The notes under the pieces: generated by a model
The model's database searches: none
Told to the model about the DNA's origin: nothing
Seen by the model: only the letters and a program-made list of their open reading frames with translations
Shown here: in pieces, positions 17,684 to 25,564 of the stretch
How positions within the stretch are numbered: position 1 is the first letter of the stretch
Layout: each line of letters starts with the position of its first letter
Program-made: the position numbers and the translations under genes
Origin: an uncultured Flavobacteriaceae bacterium
GTDB taxonomy: Bacteria > Bacteroidota > Bacteroidia > Flavobacteriales > Flavobacteriaceae
NCBI GenBank assembly: GCA_905479065.1
Contig: CAJQLB010000008.1
Span: 1 to 64,000 of the forward strand
Length of the DNA: 64,000 nucleotides
Direction of reading: 5' to 3'

Positions 17684-18145
17684 TTAATATTTTCCAAATA
17701 ATTCCTCTAATTTTTTTGTTCTGTAATTGAAAATCTCTTTTAATTTAGGTTGAACAATGTATGGGTGTAATAATTGTCCAAGTATACCAAATGGAACCAT
17801 GTAGTCAATGATGTCTTCCATTTCTACACCTCCTTCAATTTCTTTAATAAAATGCTTATGATGCCACAATTTGTAAGGACCAAATCGCTGCTCATCTACA
17901 AAATAACAGTGATCTTTAACATGCGTTATTTCTGTCACCCATTTCGTTTTAATGCCCATTATAGGAGTTACAATATATTGTATTATTTGACCCGAATACA
18001 TTGATTTCTCAGCACCTTTAAGAATATCGAAGGACATATAATTTGGCGTTATTGTTTTTAAATTTTTAGGATCTGATAAAAAGTCCCACGCCTGTTTTTT
18101 TGAAATTGGTAGGTTTTGTTTTGTATGTAAAGTGTATATTTTCAT
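17684..18145 (-). CDS. SRPBCC superfamily protein
   Basis: The 153-residue single-domain START/Bet v 1-like (SRPBCC) protein has the fold of a hydrophobic ligand-binding cavity. Its start, LHTKQNLPISKKQAWDFL with SDPKNL, is typical of cell-division-inhibitor/SRPBCC annotations found beside photolyases. No catalytic residues are evident. It abuts tspO on one side (TAA then ATG) and phrB on the other, so it is cotranscribed. It might bind a lipid, pterin or tetrapyrrole; this is not shown by the sequence. Confidence 0.82.
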   Translation of the reverse strand: MKIYTLHTKQNLPISKKQAWDFLSDPKNLKTITPNYMSFDILKGAEKSMYSGQIIQYIVTPIMGIKTKWVTEITHVKDHCYFVDEQRFGPYKLWHHKHFIKEIEGGVEMEDIIDYMVPFGILGQLLHPYIVQPKLKEIFNYRTKKLEELFGKY

Positions 18146-18610
18146 TTAATTATAAATTACGATATATAGATTTAAGGAGGAAGCTATAAAAAGCCAAAGT
18201 ATATAGGGACTCAACAAATACTTCGTGTATTTTAATTGTTGATTTTTAAACTTATAAAAATAAAAAACCATCACTACTGTTAATAATGATATGATGATTA
18301 GACCAGTAACTGTCTTTTGTAAATTAAAAAACACATAATTCCAACTAATATTTAGAATGCATTGAACTGTATAAATTGCCCAAAAGTTAACTGAATCTAT
18401 GATTCGTATAAGGGATGCTAGATAAAATGAAAAACATAACATGATAGTGATCCAGGCAATACCAAAAACCCAACCAGGAGGTGTCCAGGGTGCTTGGTTT
18501 AATAGCAAATACCATGCTGAGGATGGACCTTCATTCATTAATATGCTTCCAAAGTAGAGACCGGCAAAATTAGTAATCAAGAATAAGGCGACGTAGCCAA
18601 AATGTTTCAT
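18146..18610 (-). CDS. tspO: TspO/MBR family protein
   Basis: The 154-residue integral membrane protein has five predicted helices. It carries the conserved tryptophan-rich motif NQAPWTPPGWVFGIAW near residues 38-53 and WNYVFF near 89-94. TspO binds porphyrins and related tetrapyrroles and regulates photosystem or stress genes by light and oxygen in Rhodobacter. In this non-phototroph it may handle tetrapyrroles or act as a photo-oxidative stress sensor. It lies directly between the Lacal_2735 gene and the SRPBCC gene with no gaps. Confidence 0.9.
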   Translation of the reverse strand: MKHFGYVALFLITNFAGLYFGSILMNEGPSSAWYLLLNQAPWTPPGWVFGIAWITIMLCFSFYLASLIRIIDSVNFWAIYTVQCILNISWNYVFFNLQKTVTGLIIISLLTVVMVFYFYKFKNQQLKYTKYLLSPYILWLFIASSLNLYIVIYN

Positions 18611-18781
18611 TTAATCTTGTTTGAGAACCTCTATTTGATCAAGTATCCTTTGTGCTTCTGCATATTTTAAGTCACTTTTTGCTCTGTCAATGGAAGATAA
18701 TTTATGCCACTCACTCATGAGCTTTTCATACTCTCTTTCAAGTTTGTTGAGTTTTGAAGTTGTTTTAAATATTCCAAACAT
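18611..18781 (-). CDS. Small Lacal_2735-family protein
   Basis: This 56-residue ORF (MFGIFKTTSKLNK to VLKQD) has its ATG at 18781, overlapping the TAA of the peroxidase gene by one base, and its stop immediately before the tspO ATG. The exact fit leaves no untranslated space. The pattern MFG(I/L)FK, YEKLMSEWHKLS and KYAEAQRILDQIE is that of the flavobacterial Lacal_2735 family, of unknown function. It is helical, charged and probably forms a coiled coil. The family assignment is from memory of the sequence pattern. Confidence 0.82.
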   Translation of the reverse strand: MFGIFKTTSKLNKLEREYEKLMSEWHKLSSIDRAKSDLKYAEAQRILDQIEVLKQD

Positions 18782-19314
18782 TACGATAGGTATTTTGTTA
18801 TTTTTTTACTTAAAGGACTGGTGTTCGAATAAAAATAATTAATTATGTTACCCTCGGGATTAATTAAGTACTTCTGAAAGTTCCATCTAACTGTTGAATT
18901 TTTGTAACCATTCAATTTTTTATTGGTGAGCCAAGCATACAAGGGATGCTGATTTTTTCCGGAAACCATTATTTTCTCTGTTATTAGAAAACTAACACCG
19001 TAATTAACTTGACAAAACTCTTGTATCTCAAATGCATCACCCGGCTCTTGTCTTCCAAATTGATTACAAGGAACTCCAATGATAACGAGTGAGTCCTTGT
19101 ATTGTTCATGAAGACGTTGTAATTGTTTGTATTGTGATGTAAATCCACATTTGGAAGCAACATTTACAACTAACAAATATTTGCCTTTAAAATCAATTAG
19201 TGCAATGGGATTACCTTGTAAACTATTAATATTAAGGTCATAAATAATTTCTGACGTTTCAACAAGATGGTTTGTAGTAAATGGTTTCTTAAACATGGTG
19301 GTTAAAATCATCAT
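18781..19314 (-). CDS. Glutathione peroxidase family protein
   Basis: The 177-residue thiol peroxidase of the GPx family reduces peroxides, in bacteria usually with thioredoxin as donor. The catalytic cysteine (not selenocysteine) is in ASKCGFTSQY near residues 53-62. The glutamine partner is in GVPCNQFGRQEPG near 80-92 and the tryptophan in VRWNFQKYL near 143-151. The N-terminus is about 15 residues longer than usual; ATGs at 19314, 19311 and 19296 are possible, and 19314 directly follows the SDR stop. It is cotranscribed in the photolyase block, consistent with protection against light-generated peroxides. Confidence 0.9.
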   Translation of the reverse strand: MMILTTMFKKPFTTNHLVETSEIIYDLNINSLQGNPIALIDFKGKYLLVVNVASKCGFTSQYKQLQRLHEQYKDSLVIIGVPCNQFGRQEPGDAFEIQEFCQVNYGVSFLITEKIMVSGKNQHPLYAWLTNKKLNGYKNSTVRWNFQKYLINPEGNIINYFYSNTSPLSKKITKYLS

Positions 19315-19998
19315 TTATATTTTAAAATTAACGATACCGCAATCCATTTCCAAAATTTGCCCTGACATCGAAGCGGTTTTGTGGGATAATAAAAATAGTG
19401 CCATTTCAGCAACTTCATCAGGACTAAGAAATTTTTTCAGCGGGTGCCTTTCGGTTATATTCTCAATCATTCTTTCATTTCGTAATAATTTTGCAGCAAG
19501 TTCTGTATCAGTCACTGTTGGAGCTATAGCATTAATTCTAATTTTTGGTGCAAATTCAGCACCTAAAGATTTAACAAGACCCTCTACGCCAGCTTTTGCA
19601 GTCGCTATGCTTGCATGGAATGGCATACCTAATTTCACAGCAACCGTGCTAAACAGCACGATAGATGGATGCTGGCTATCTTTCATAACTCTAGCGTATT
19701 TTTGTATCGCTTTGACTGCTCCAATAACATTGATTTCAAAATCATTCTTAAAATCCTCTATTTTTAGTCGCGATATTGGCTTTAGATTAATACTACCTGG
19801 ACAGTAAACTAAGCCATCCACTTCAGAAATATCAGGAAGTTCCCCGCTTAAAACGTCTACACTGTAATGCGTTAAGTTTTCGTGTTCAATATTTGACACC
19901 GATCGACTTATGCTAATGACTTTATGTGATGGTGTCAAAAGTTTTACGATAGACAAGCCTATACCTTTACTACCGCCAATAACAACAATGGTTTTCAT
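19315..19998 (-). CDS. SDR-family protein lacking the catalytic tyrosine
   Basis: The 227-residue short-chain dehydrogenase/reductase fold has the nucleotide loop GGSKGIG at residues 8-14 and the structural asparagine in FEINVIGA (N90). At the active site the usual S-x12-Y-x3-K reads ST...I131-x3-K135: the serine position is T118 and the tyrosine position is isoleucine. The lysine remains. The family's normal hydride-transfer chemistry therefore looks impaired, so it may be a binding or regulatory protein or use other residues. It overlaps the 76-aa gene by one base (coupled) and abuts the GPx gene. Confidence 0.85.
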   Translation of the reverse strand: MKTIVVIGGSKGIGLSIVKLLTPSHKVISISRSVSNIEHENLTHYSVDVLSGELPDISEVDGLVYCPGSINLKPISRLKIEDFKNDFEINVIGAVKAIQKYARVMKDSQHPSIVLFSTVAVKLGMPFHASIATAKAGVEGLVKSLGAEFAPKIRINAIAPTVTDTELAAKLLRNERMIENITERHPLKKFLSPDEVAEMALFLLSHKTASMSGQILEMDCGIVNFKI

Positions 19999-20228
19999 TA
20001 GTAAGCTTCGTTTAATGGTCTTCCTTTGAGACGTTTTTCAATTTTTTGTTTTATGACAGTAAGCCGTTTCATAATGTCCATGATTTTGGCATCTTTTTTT
20101 TCTTTGTATATCTCATTCAGGCCGAGGATAAGAGCTTTTGCTTCTCTTGATATTTTCACACGGTCACTTGTTGTTAAACTGCGTCTTTTTTGCTTTTCGA
20201 ATTCCAACGCTTTATTAATTAAATCCAT
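19998..20228 (-). CDS. Small basic conserved protein, paralogue B
   Basis: This 76-residue paralogue of the protein at 15852-16079 matches it at about 53 of 75 positions by eye, including TSDRVK, SREAK, LILGLNE and IKQKIEKRLKGRP. It lies 2 nt after folE and overlaps the SDR start by one base, so it is cotranscribed with both. No known domain is recognised. The two copies flank the folE-to-photolyase run at both ends, which suggests the family belongs to this response. Confidence 0.82.
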   Translation of the reverse strand: MDLINKALEFEKQKRRSLTTSDRVKISREAKALILGLNEIYKEKKDAKIMDIMKRLTVIKQKIEKRLKGRPLNEAY

Positions 20229-20230
20229 TT

Positions 20231-20926
20231 TTAATTATTTATATAGTTATGTAATTCTGTTATTTTTCCTTGATCCTTAAATTGTCCTCCGTAGTAACAG
20301 GTTACTGTCGCCGAGGTATCATCCTTGATCCCTCGTGATGAAACACACAAGTGCTTGGCATCAATAATAACAGCAATGTCTTCAGTGTTTAAAATCTTTT
20401 TTAGCTCATTTGCTATTTGATTTGTCAAACGCTCTTGTACTTGGGGACGTTTGGCAAAATATTGAACAATTCTGTTTAGTTTAGAGAGTCCAATGACTTT
20501 TCCGGATGATATGTAAGCGATGTGTGCACGCCCGATAATCGGTACGAAATGATGCTCACAATTAGAATAAAATGTGATATTTTTTTCTACGAGCATTTGA
20601 TTGTATTGGTATTTATTTTCAAACAACGCAACTTTTGGTTTGTTTTGAGGGTTTAAACCTGAGAAAATTTCATCTATGTACATTTTCGCGACACGCTGAG
20701 GTGTTCCTTTGAGTGAATCATCTGTTAAATCAAGGCCCATTACATCCATGATTTCTTCAAACAAAATGGCAATTCTCTTTTTCTTATCAATATCACTCAT
20801 TTTGAAAGCATCTGGCTTCATTGGAGTGTCTATACCCGTGTAAAGATGGTCGTCGCCAATATCAGTGGCTGTAAAGCCATTTAAATAATTTTTGTTTCTT
20901 TTTAAATTTAGTGTTTTTGTACTCAT
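20231..20926 (-). CDS. folE: GTP cyclohydrolase I
   Basis: FolE converts GTP to dihydroneopterin triphosphate, the first step to folates and pterins. The 231-residue protein has zinc and catalytic residues in SNCEHHFVP near 127-135 and AKHLCVSSRG near 196-205, plus GKVIGLSKLNR. The first 35 or so residues form a non-conserved extension. Its place in a photolyase cluster is meaningful: pterins and folates are antenna cofactors of photolyases, and folE is light-induced with photolyase in several LitR/CarH-controlled bacteria. An 85-nt gap upstream may hold a promoter of its own. Confidence 0.93.
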   Translation of the reverse strand: MSTKTLNLKRNKNYLNGFTATDIGDDHLYTGIDTPMKPDAFKMSDIDKKKRIAILFEEIMDVMGLDLTDDSLKGTPQRVAKMYIDEIFSGLNPQNKPKVALFENKYQYNQMLVEKNITFYSNCEHHFVPIIGRAHIAYISSGKVIGLSKLNRIVQYFAKRPQVQERLTNQIANELKKILNTEDIAVIIDAKHLCVSSRGIKDDTSATVTCYYGGQFKDQGKITELHNYINN

Positions 20927-21011
20927 ATCTTGTCTTTTTTATGTGCTGTCCTGGATAAATTAAATCCTGTGTCAAAGCACGTTAACGGTCTATTTAATTT
21001 AATTGTTTAAT

Positions 21012-21437
21012 TCAGAATTGAAACTTATATTGATTATCATATTCTATTTTGAAATCTAATAATTTTTTGAAAAATTTTTTGTTTTCTCTCAAGGTCATAT
21101 TATCCTTTAAATGAATAAACTTTCCCTGAGCATGTATGCTTGCACCATTAGTTTTAAAAAACGATAACTGATAGAATGGAATAACCCAATTAAAAGTTTG
21201 TAAACCTTTATTGATGTAAATAATTATTCCTTTTGGTCTTATTTCAATATTTGCGTAATTCAAATCAGAAGTACGATTTAGTAGACTGTTTAAATTGTAA
21301 CTTGTCTTGTCAATGATCATTCGTTTAGATCCAACACCTCTTAATTTCAAGGACTTAAAAAAACTGTAAGGACCTCCAATAAGCTTAGCTATCGTCTTTT
21401 CGTGTTCTTCGTTGTGATATGTGGTATTCAGGAGCAT
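21012..21437 (-). CDS. Conserved protein of unknown function, head of the folE-phrB run
   Basis: The 141-residue soluble protein (MLLNTTYHNEEH to YKFQF) has no signal peptide or recognised motif. It is rich in lysine and aromatic residues, with a predicted beta-rich middle (NIEIRPKGIIIYINKG). Its importance is positional. The 79-nt upstream gap carries operator-like element B, nearly the same as the promoter element of the TetR-like regulator gene, and the folE-to-phrB genes follow it on the same strand. I cannot assign a function. Confidence 0.75.
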   Translation of the reverse strand: MLLNTTYHNEEHEKTIAKLIGGPYSFFKSLKLRGVGSKRMIIDKTSYNLNSLLNRTSDLNYANIEIRPKGIIIYINKGLQTFNWVIPFYQLSFFKTNGASIHAQGKFIHLKDNMTLRENKKFFKKLLDFKIEYDNQYKFQF

Positions 21438-21452
21438 AACATCGATTTTAAC

Positions 21453-21504
21453 CGAAGTTACAAAACGTTTAACTTAATACAATTAACGTTAAACAAAAAT
21501 TAAC
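21453..21504 (-). promoter_or_regulatory. Shared promoter/operator element, copy B
   Basis: This 52-nt segment aligns without gaps to 25565-25616 with 40 identical bases. On the plus strand it contains TTTAAC (21468-21473), 15 nt, TTAAAC (21489-21494), 5 nt, TTAAC (21500-21504). GTTTAAC and GTTAAAC form an inverted repeat. On the minus strand it ends in TAACTTCG, a degenerate -7 element, 16 nt before the ATG at 21437. It is a likely binding site for the TetR-like regulator encoded at 24891-25547 (inference). Confidence 0.6.
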
Positions 21505-21516
21505 ATTTTACAAGAG

Positions 21517-22944
21517 TTAAATTGGCTTTACTAGATTTTTAATCATTCCTTTAAAAATAAATCCGTGAAAGGGCAAAACACTGTACCAATAGAGTCTGCC
21601 TGCTAAACCTCGAGGCCTAAATGTGGCAGTCTGTTTCAGGATGTTATTTTCTATTTTAAATTCTAACCAAGCTTCACCTGGTAGGCGCATTTCAGCGTAA
21701 AGTAAGAGTTTTCTTTTTGATTTGTCAGCATAAATAACTCGCCAAAAATCTAATGCATCACCAACACTGAGTTCTACGGGGTTTGTTCTCCCACGCCTCA
21801 AACCAATACCACCAATAAATTTATCGATACCGCCTCTAATTTTCCATAAGACCGTACCATAATACCAACCTGTTTTACCACCAATTGACCAAATTTTATT
21901 CATGGTTAATTCAATATTTGGAACAGGTCGTTCTTTATAATCTTTAAAACATCCATATTTTGGAATATTGATGTAGTGGTGAAAATTAGTGTTGAGTCTT
22001 CCACTGCTAATTAAAGAATCTTTCCAACTTGAAATAATGGCGTTTTGTTCTATTTTTTTAAAAGCTAATTTGACAGCTGTTTTATAGGTCATAGGTTGAA
22101 CGGAAAGTAAGGTATTGATATTACTGGGTTTGCCTATGATAGGCACACCCATACTTTCAACTAGTTTTGAGGCTAATTTATAGGATGTAGATGTTACAAA
22201 ATATAACCAATACGACGATAATTTTGGTGTCATTATGGGGACTGTAGAAATATGTCGTTTTAAACCCCTTACCTCTGCAAATTCTAATAGCATTTGTTTG
22301 TATGTAAGAATTTCTGGTCCAAAAATATCATACGATTTATTGTAAACATCCCTATGACCAACACTTTTATGTAAAAACGATAATACATCTCTTATTCCAA
22401 TTGGTTGAGTTTTTGTATTAAGCCATTTTGGAGCTATCATAAAGGGTAATTTTTCTACCAAGTCACGGATAATTTCAAAAGAAGAACTCCCAGAACCTAC
22501 AATGATACCCGCTTTAAATATGGTTAAGTTATAGGTTGATGATGGTAATAAATCTTCTACATTTTTTCGTGACTGAAGGTGTTTTGATAAATTAGCTTCA
22601 TTTGTAATGCCACTCAAATAAATAACTTGCTGCACAGTAGTTTGTTCAAGTTTTTTTTTAAAATTAACGGCACAAACTTTTTCTAGATTTTGAAAATTGT
22701 CCGAAGCATTTGACATTGAATGGATTAAATAAAATGCAACGTCAATATCTCTAGGTATTTCAGCTAAGGTGTTTGGTTTTAAAAAATCAACTTCTATAAA
22801 GTCAATTAAATCATCTTGTAGATAGGTGTTGTCAATACGAAATTTGTCGCGGACTGTGCACACTACATGATGTCCGTCCTGCAACAATAATGGAATTAAT
22901 CGCTTTCCAATATAACCAGTAGCCCCGGTAACTAAAATTTTCAT
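21517..22944 (-). CDS. SDR/NmrA-like NAD(P)-binding protein with DUF2867 C-terminal domain
   Basis: The 475-residue protein has an N-terminal Rossmann domain starting ILVTGATGYIGKR (atypical SDR, NmrA-like). Its C-terminal half, from about residue 310, carries the DUF2867 signature: KIWSIGGKTGWYYGTVLW, RVGRTNP-type RRGRTNPVELSVGD, LPGEAWLEF and RGLAGRLYWY. Substrate and reaction are unknown. It starts 3 nt after the flavin reductase-like gene and ends the tetR-ABC1-flavin reductase operon. Proteins of this architecture recur beside photolyases and light-responsive regulators in other bacteria (from memory). Confidence 0.85.
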   Translation of the reverse strand: MKILVTGATGYIGKRLIPLLLQDGHHVVCTVRDKFRIDNTYLQDDLIDFIEVDFLKPNTLAEIPRDIDVAFYLIHSMSNASDNFQNLEKVCAVNFKKKLEQTTVQQVIYLSGITNEANLSKHLQSRKNVEDLLPSSTYNLTIFKAGIIVGSGSSSFEIIRDLVEKLPFMIAPKWLNTKTQPIGIRDVLSFLHKSVGHRDVYNKSYDIFGPEILTYKQMLLEFAEVRGLKRHISTVPIMTPKLSSYWLYFVTSTSYKLASKLVESMGVPIIGKPSNINTLLSVQPMTYKTAVKLAFKKIEQNAIISSWKDSLISSGRLNTNFHHYINIPKYGCFKDYKERPVPNIELTMNKIWSIGGKTGWYYGTVLWKIRGGIDKFIGGIGLRRGRTNPVELSVGDALDFWRVIYADKSKRKLLLYAEMRLPGEAWLEFKIENNILKQTATFRPRGLAGRLYWYSVLPFHGFIFKGMIKNLVKPI

Positions 22945-22947
22945 GTG

Positions 22948-23580
22948 TCATTTATCATTGACGTTAGTTTTCGGTCTTTGGTAACTGAAACGTGTCTTTA
23001 ATTTTGGGATTGCATACCCATCTAAGCCGTTTATAGCAGCTATGTTACCTTTTGATAAATTTATAAATCCATCATTTTCGATCAACTCATCCTTAACGTA
23101 TAAGTCGTTAATTTTACCGATTACCAAAATCGTGTTGTTTGCCTCAATATGATACTCTTCTATGAATTCCATAGACAACTGCAATGGTGAATTTACAACA
23201 AAAGGAGCAGAATGTTGGGATTTATATTCAGGTTCTAAATCAGTAACATCAAACTCAGAGATTTCTTGCTTGTATTTTGCTGACGTATGATGTGCGTCTG
23301 CTAAAATAGTTTCGTGGACATGATTGATTGTGAAAAATTTAGTCTCTTTTATATTGCTGTAGGTATTTCTAATAACAGATGTCGGTCTAGTGAAAAAACC
23401 CAAGAGTGCTGGGTTTGAACCAATATGAATTATGGAACTAAAAATTGCTAGATTATTAATACCTTTTTTGGATACAGAACCGATGAGATTGGCAGATTTA
23501 TAACCGGAACAACTATTAATTAGGTTGATTCGATTCACGTAGTCCATATCGTTGAAGTCACTTTCAGAGTAATGAACCAT
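22948..23580 (-). CDS. Flavin reductase-like (FMN-binding split barrel) protein
   Basis: The 210-residue protein of the flavin reductase-like family has SGYKSANLIGSVSKKGINNLA near residues 24-44, the usual FMN-phosphate contact region, and GFFTRPTSVIRNTY near 61-74. Such proteins bind FMN as dimers and may reduce free flavin or act on other substrates. It overlaps the ABC1 kinase gene stop by one base and is followed 3 nt later by the DUF2867 SDR, so the genes are coupled. A flavin-reducing partner fits a block that includes flavoprotein photolyase. Confidence 0.82.
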   Translation of the reverse strand: MVHYSESDFNDMDYVNRINLINSCSGYKSANLIGSVSKKGINNLAIFSSIIHIGSNPALLGFFTRPTSVIRNTYSNIKETKFFTINHVHETILADAHHTSAKYKQEISEFDVTDLEPEYKSQHSAPFVVNSPLQLSMEFIEEYHIEANNTILVIGKINDLYVKDELIENDGFINLSKGNIAAINGLDGYAIPKLKTRFSYQRPKTNVNDK

Positions 23581-24890
23581 TACAGTGATTTGTAGTTATT
23601 AATCAAAACTCGGTCCGCTTTCAAATCAAACATTAAATTATATAAACCGAAAAATGTTCGATTCATGTATATGAAGTGTTTCGAGCCCCTGTTACCATTC
23701 ATTTTTTTAATCATATTGTTTTTGGTAAACTTTTCTCCGAACACTTTTATCTTTTCAAAAAATTGGCCATCAGAAAAATCGAAAACCTCACTTTGAAAAG
23801 GAGTGGTGAAAAGACATAACATTTCATAAAATAATACTGAGAAAAATTCTTTTTCCTCAGGTGTGTCGTCAGATCGAATGATTTCAAGATCAATCATTTT
23901 TTGATTAAAAATGGCAGGGGTATTTAAATTTTTTTCCTCTGCTAAATCAAAATAGGGAGTGTAGAAATCATCTGGTATCTGTTTCATGCAACCAAAATCA
24001 AGCGCAATTAATTCTGTATTTGCAGAGACTAAAAAGTTTCCAGGATGAGGATCTGCATGTACTTTCTTTAGTATGTGAATTTGATACATGTAAAAATCCC
24101 ATAGGGCTTGACCAATAATATTAGCATTTTGCCTGCTTTTACTTTTAGCAGTATACTCAGAAAGATGAATACCTTGCATCCAATCCATGGTAATGATACG
24201 CTCAGAGGAATACTTCTCATAGTAATTTGGAAACTGTAAGTTTGGTATGTGACGACATCGCATTGCAACTTCACGACTTTGTGAAAGCTCAAGTAAATAA
24301 TTTGTTTCTTCTACTAGTTTACCTTCAACTTCCTGAAAGTAATGGTCAGACTCTTTTCCTTTTAAATTGAACATTTTCACCGCGATTGGTTTTATCATTG
24401 ATAAATCGGAAGAAATACTTTCAGCAACTCCTGGATATTGAATTTTCACAGCAAGCTTTTTCCCATCTTTAAATGCTTTGTGTACTTGACCTATACTGGC
24501 AGCATTTACAGAAGTTGCTTCGAAAGTATCGAATAAATCATTTGGGTGTTTTTTAAAATACTTTTTAAAAGTTTTTAGAACTAGTGCAGGTGATAGAGGA
24601 GGGACTGAAAATTGAGAGAGTGAAAACTTCTCAACGTATGCTTCAGGGAGTATGGTTTTGTCCATACTTAACATCTGTGCAACTTTTAAAGCACTACCTT
24701 TCATTTTCTTTAGACCATCATAAATATCTTCTGCATTATTTTCATGTAAACGTTCTCTAGCAATAACTTCTGAATTTATGAGTTTATCACTGTAATATTT
24801 AACGTAATTGACGCCAACTTTTGCACCTGTTTGCATGAGCTTGGAGGCTCGTTGAATTTTTGATGTTGGAATTTTGTCTATGGTATTCAT
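23580..24890 (-). CDS. ABC1/UbiB-family atypical kinase
   Basis: The 436-residue protein of the ABC1 (AarF/UbiB/ADCK) family has a KxGQ-like motif changed to KVAQ (residues 69-72), an alanine-rich loop AASIGQVH near 118-125, AVKIQYP, catalytic loop HADPHPGN near 276-283 and metal-binding LDFGCMKQ near 294-301. ABC1 proteins support ubiquinone synthesis in proteobacteria and photo-oxidative tolerance in plant plastids. This organism makes menaquinone, so a ubiquinone role is unlikely. It follows the TetR-like gene directly and overlaps the flavin reductase-like gene. Confidence 0.88.
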   Translation of the reverse strand: MNTIDKIPTSKIQRASKLMQTGAKVGVNYVKYYSDKLINSEVIARERLHENNAEDIYDGLKKMKGSALKVAQMLSMDKTILPEAYVEKFSLSQFSVPPLSPALVLKTFKKYFKKHPNDLFDTFEATSVNAASIGQVHKAFKDGKKLAVKIQYPGVAESISSDLSMIKPIAVKMFNLKGKESDHYFQEVEGKLVEETNYLLELSQSREVAMRCRHIPNLQFPNYYEKYSSERIITMDWMQGIHLSEYTAKSKSRQNANIIGQALWDFYMYQIHILKKVHADPHPGNFLVSANTELIALDFGCMKQIPDDFYTPYFDLAEEKNLNTPAIFNQKMIDLEIIRSDDTPEEKEFFSVLFYEMLCLFTTPFQSEVFDFSDGQFFEKIKVFGEKFTKNNMIKKMNGNRGSKHFIYMNRTFFGLYNLMFDLKADRVLINNYKSL

Positions 24891-25547
24891 TTAGCTCATT
24901 TGCATTTTTTCTTTGTACAAAAATTTACCAAAATCTAAAATACCCTTTAAGGGTTTTACGTCTATCAAATCAAAACTTGCATTCACAGCTTTTTCGATAA
25001 AAATATCTGTTTTTTCAAATGAAGCAGACGAATCTTCTAGCCAAAATTTCATGGTAAAAAGTAACTGCAACCAAGCCGATTCTTGCAAACTCTTATTTTG
25101 AATTTTTTCAAAATTAACTTGACTTAAATCAATAAGTGCAATGTCGAGATGTTGTATAAATAGAACAAATCGTTTTTTTAGTTTCACGAGCGTTTTTAAC
25201 TTTTTGAAGTCATTATTTTTGTGTTTTAACGCATAAACTACATAACTTCTGTTAAGTGTTAATATTTCGAAAAAGGTGTAATAAAAACTAAGCAGCTTGT
25301 TCCTAGTATCGTATGTTTTATACTCTGTACTTTTTTCTAAAACATCGAAAGCATTATCAAAAAATGCTTTGAAAATCGATTGTTCAAGGCTATCGAAATT
25401 TACAAAATGCTCGTAGAATTCGATTTCCTTTATTTTATTTTCTTTGGCGAATGCATATACAGAGGACGGTTGTGAATTATTTTCTAAGACATATTCCATA
25501 TATGATGTTATAATGGAGTCGCTCGTAAGTTTTTTCTTTGTTGCCAT
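24891..25547 (-). CDS. TetR/AcrR-like transcriptional regulator
   Basis: The 218-residue helical protein has an N-terminal helix-turn-helix region at about residues 8-52 (SIITSYMEYVLEN, then SVYAFAKENK and EFYEHFVNFDSLE) and a C-terminal ligand/dimerisation region of TetR type. Recognition is by fold pattern; identity to known TetR proteins looks low. It heads the operon regulator-ABC1 kinase-flavin reductase-SDR, with no gap to the kinase gene. The minus-strand TAATTTTG (25565-25572) is its -7 element. A shared inverted-repeat element lies just upstream, so autoregulation is likely. The ligand is unknown. Confidence 0.75.
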   Translation of the reverse strand: MATKKKLTSDSIITSYMEYVLENNSQPSSVYAFAKENKIKEIEFYEHFVNFDSLEQSIFKAFFDNAFDVLEKSTEYKTYDTRNKLLSFYYTFFEILTLNRSYVVYALKHKNNDFKKLKTLVKLKKRFVLFIQHLDIALIDLSQVNFEKIQNKSLQESAWLQLLFTMKFWLEDSSASFEKTDIFIEKAVNASFDLIDVKPLKGILDFGKFLYKEKMQMS

Positions 25548-25564
25548 AAAATACTTTTGTTTAT

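Noticed and set aside
19295-19807. Plus-strand 170-aa ORF
   Set aside because: Antisense to the SDR gene, which has clear family motifs and tight operon spacing; the plus ORF has no recognisable domain.
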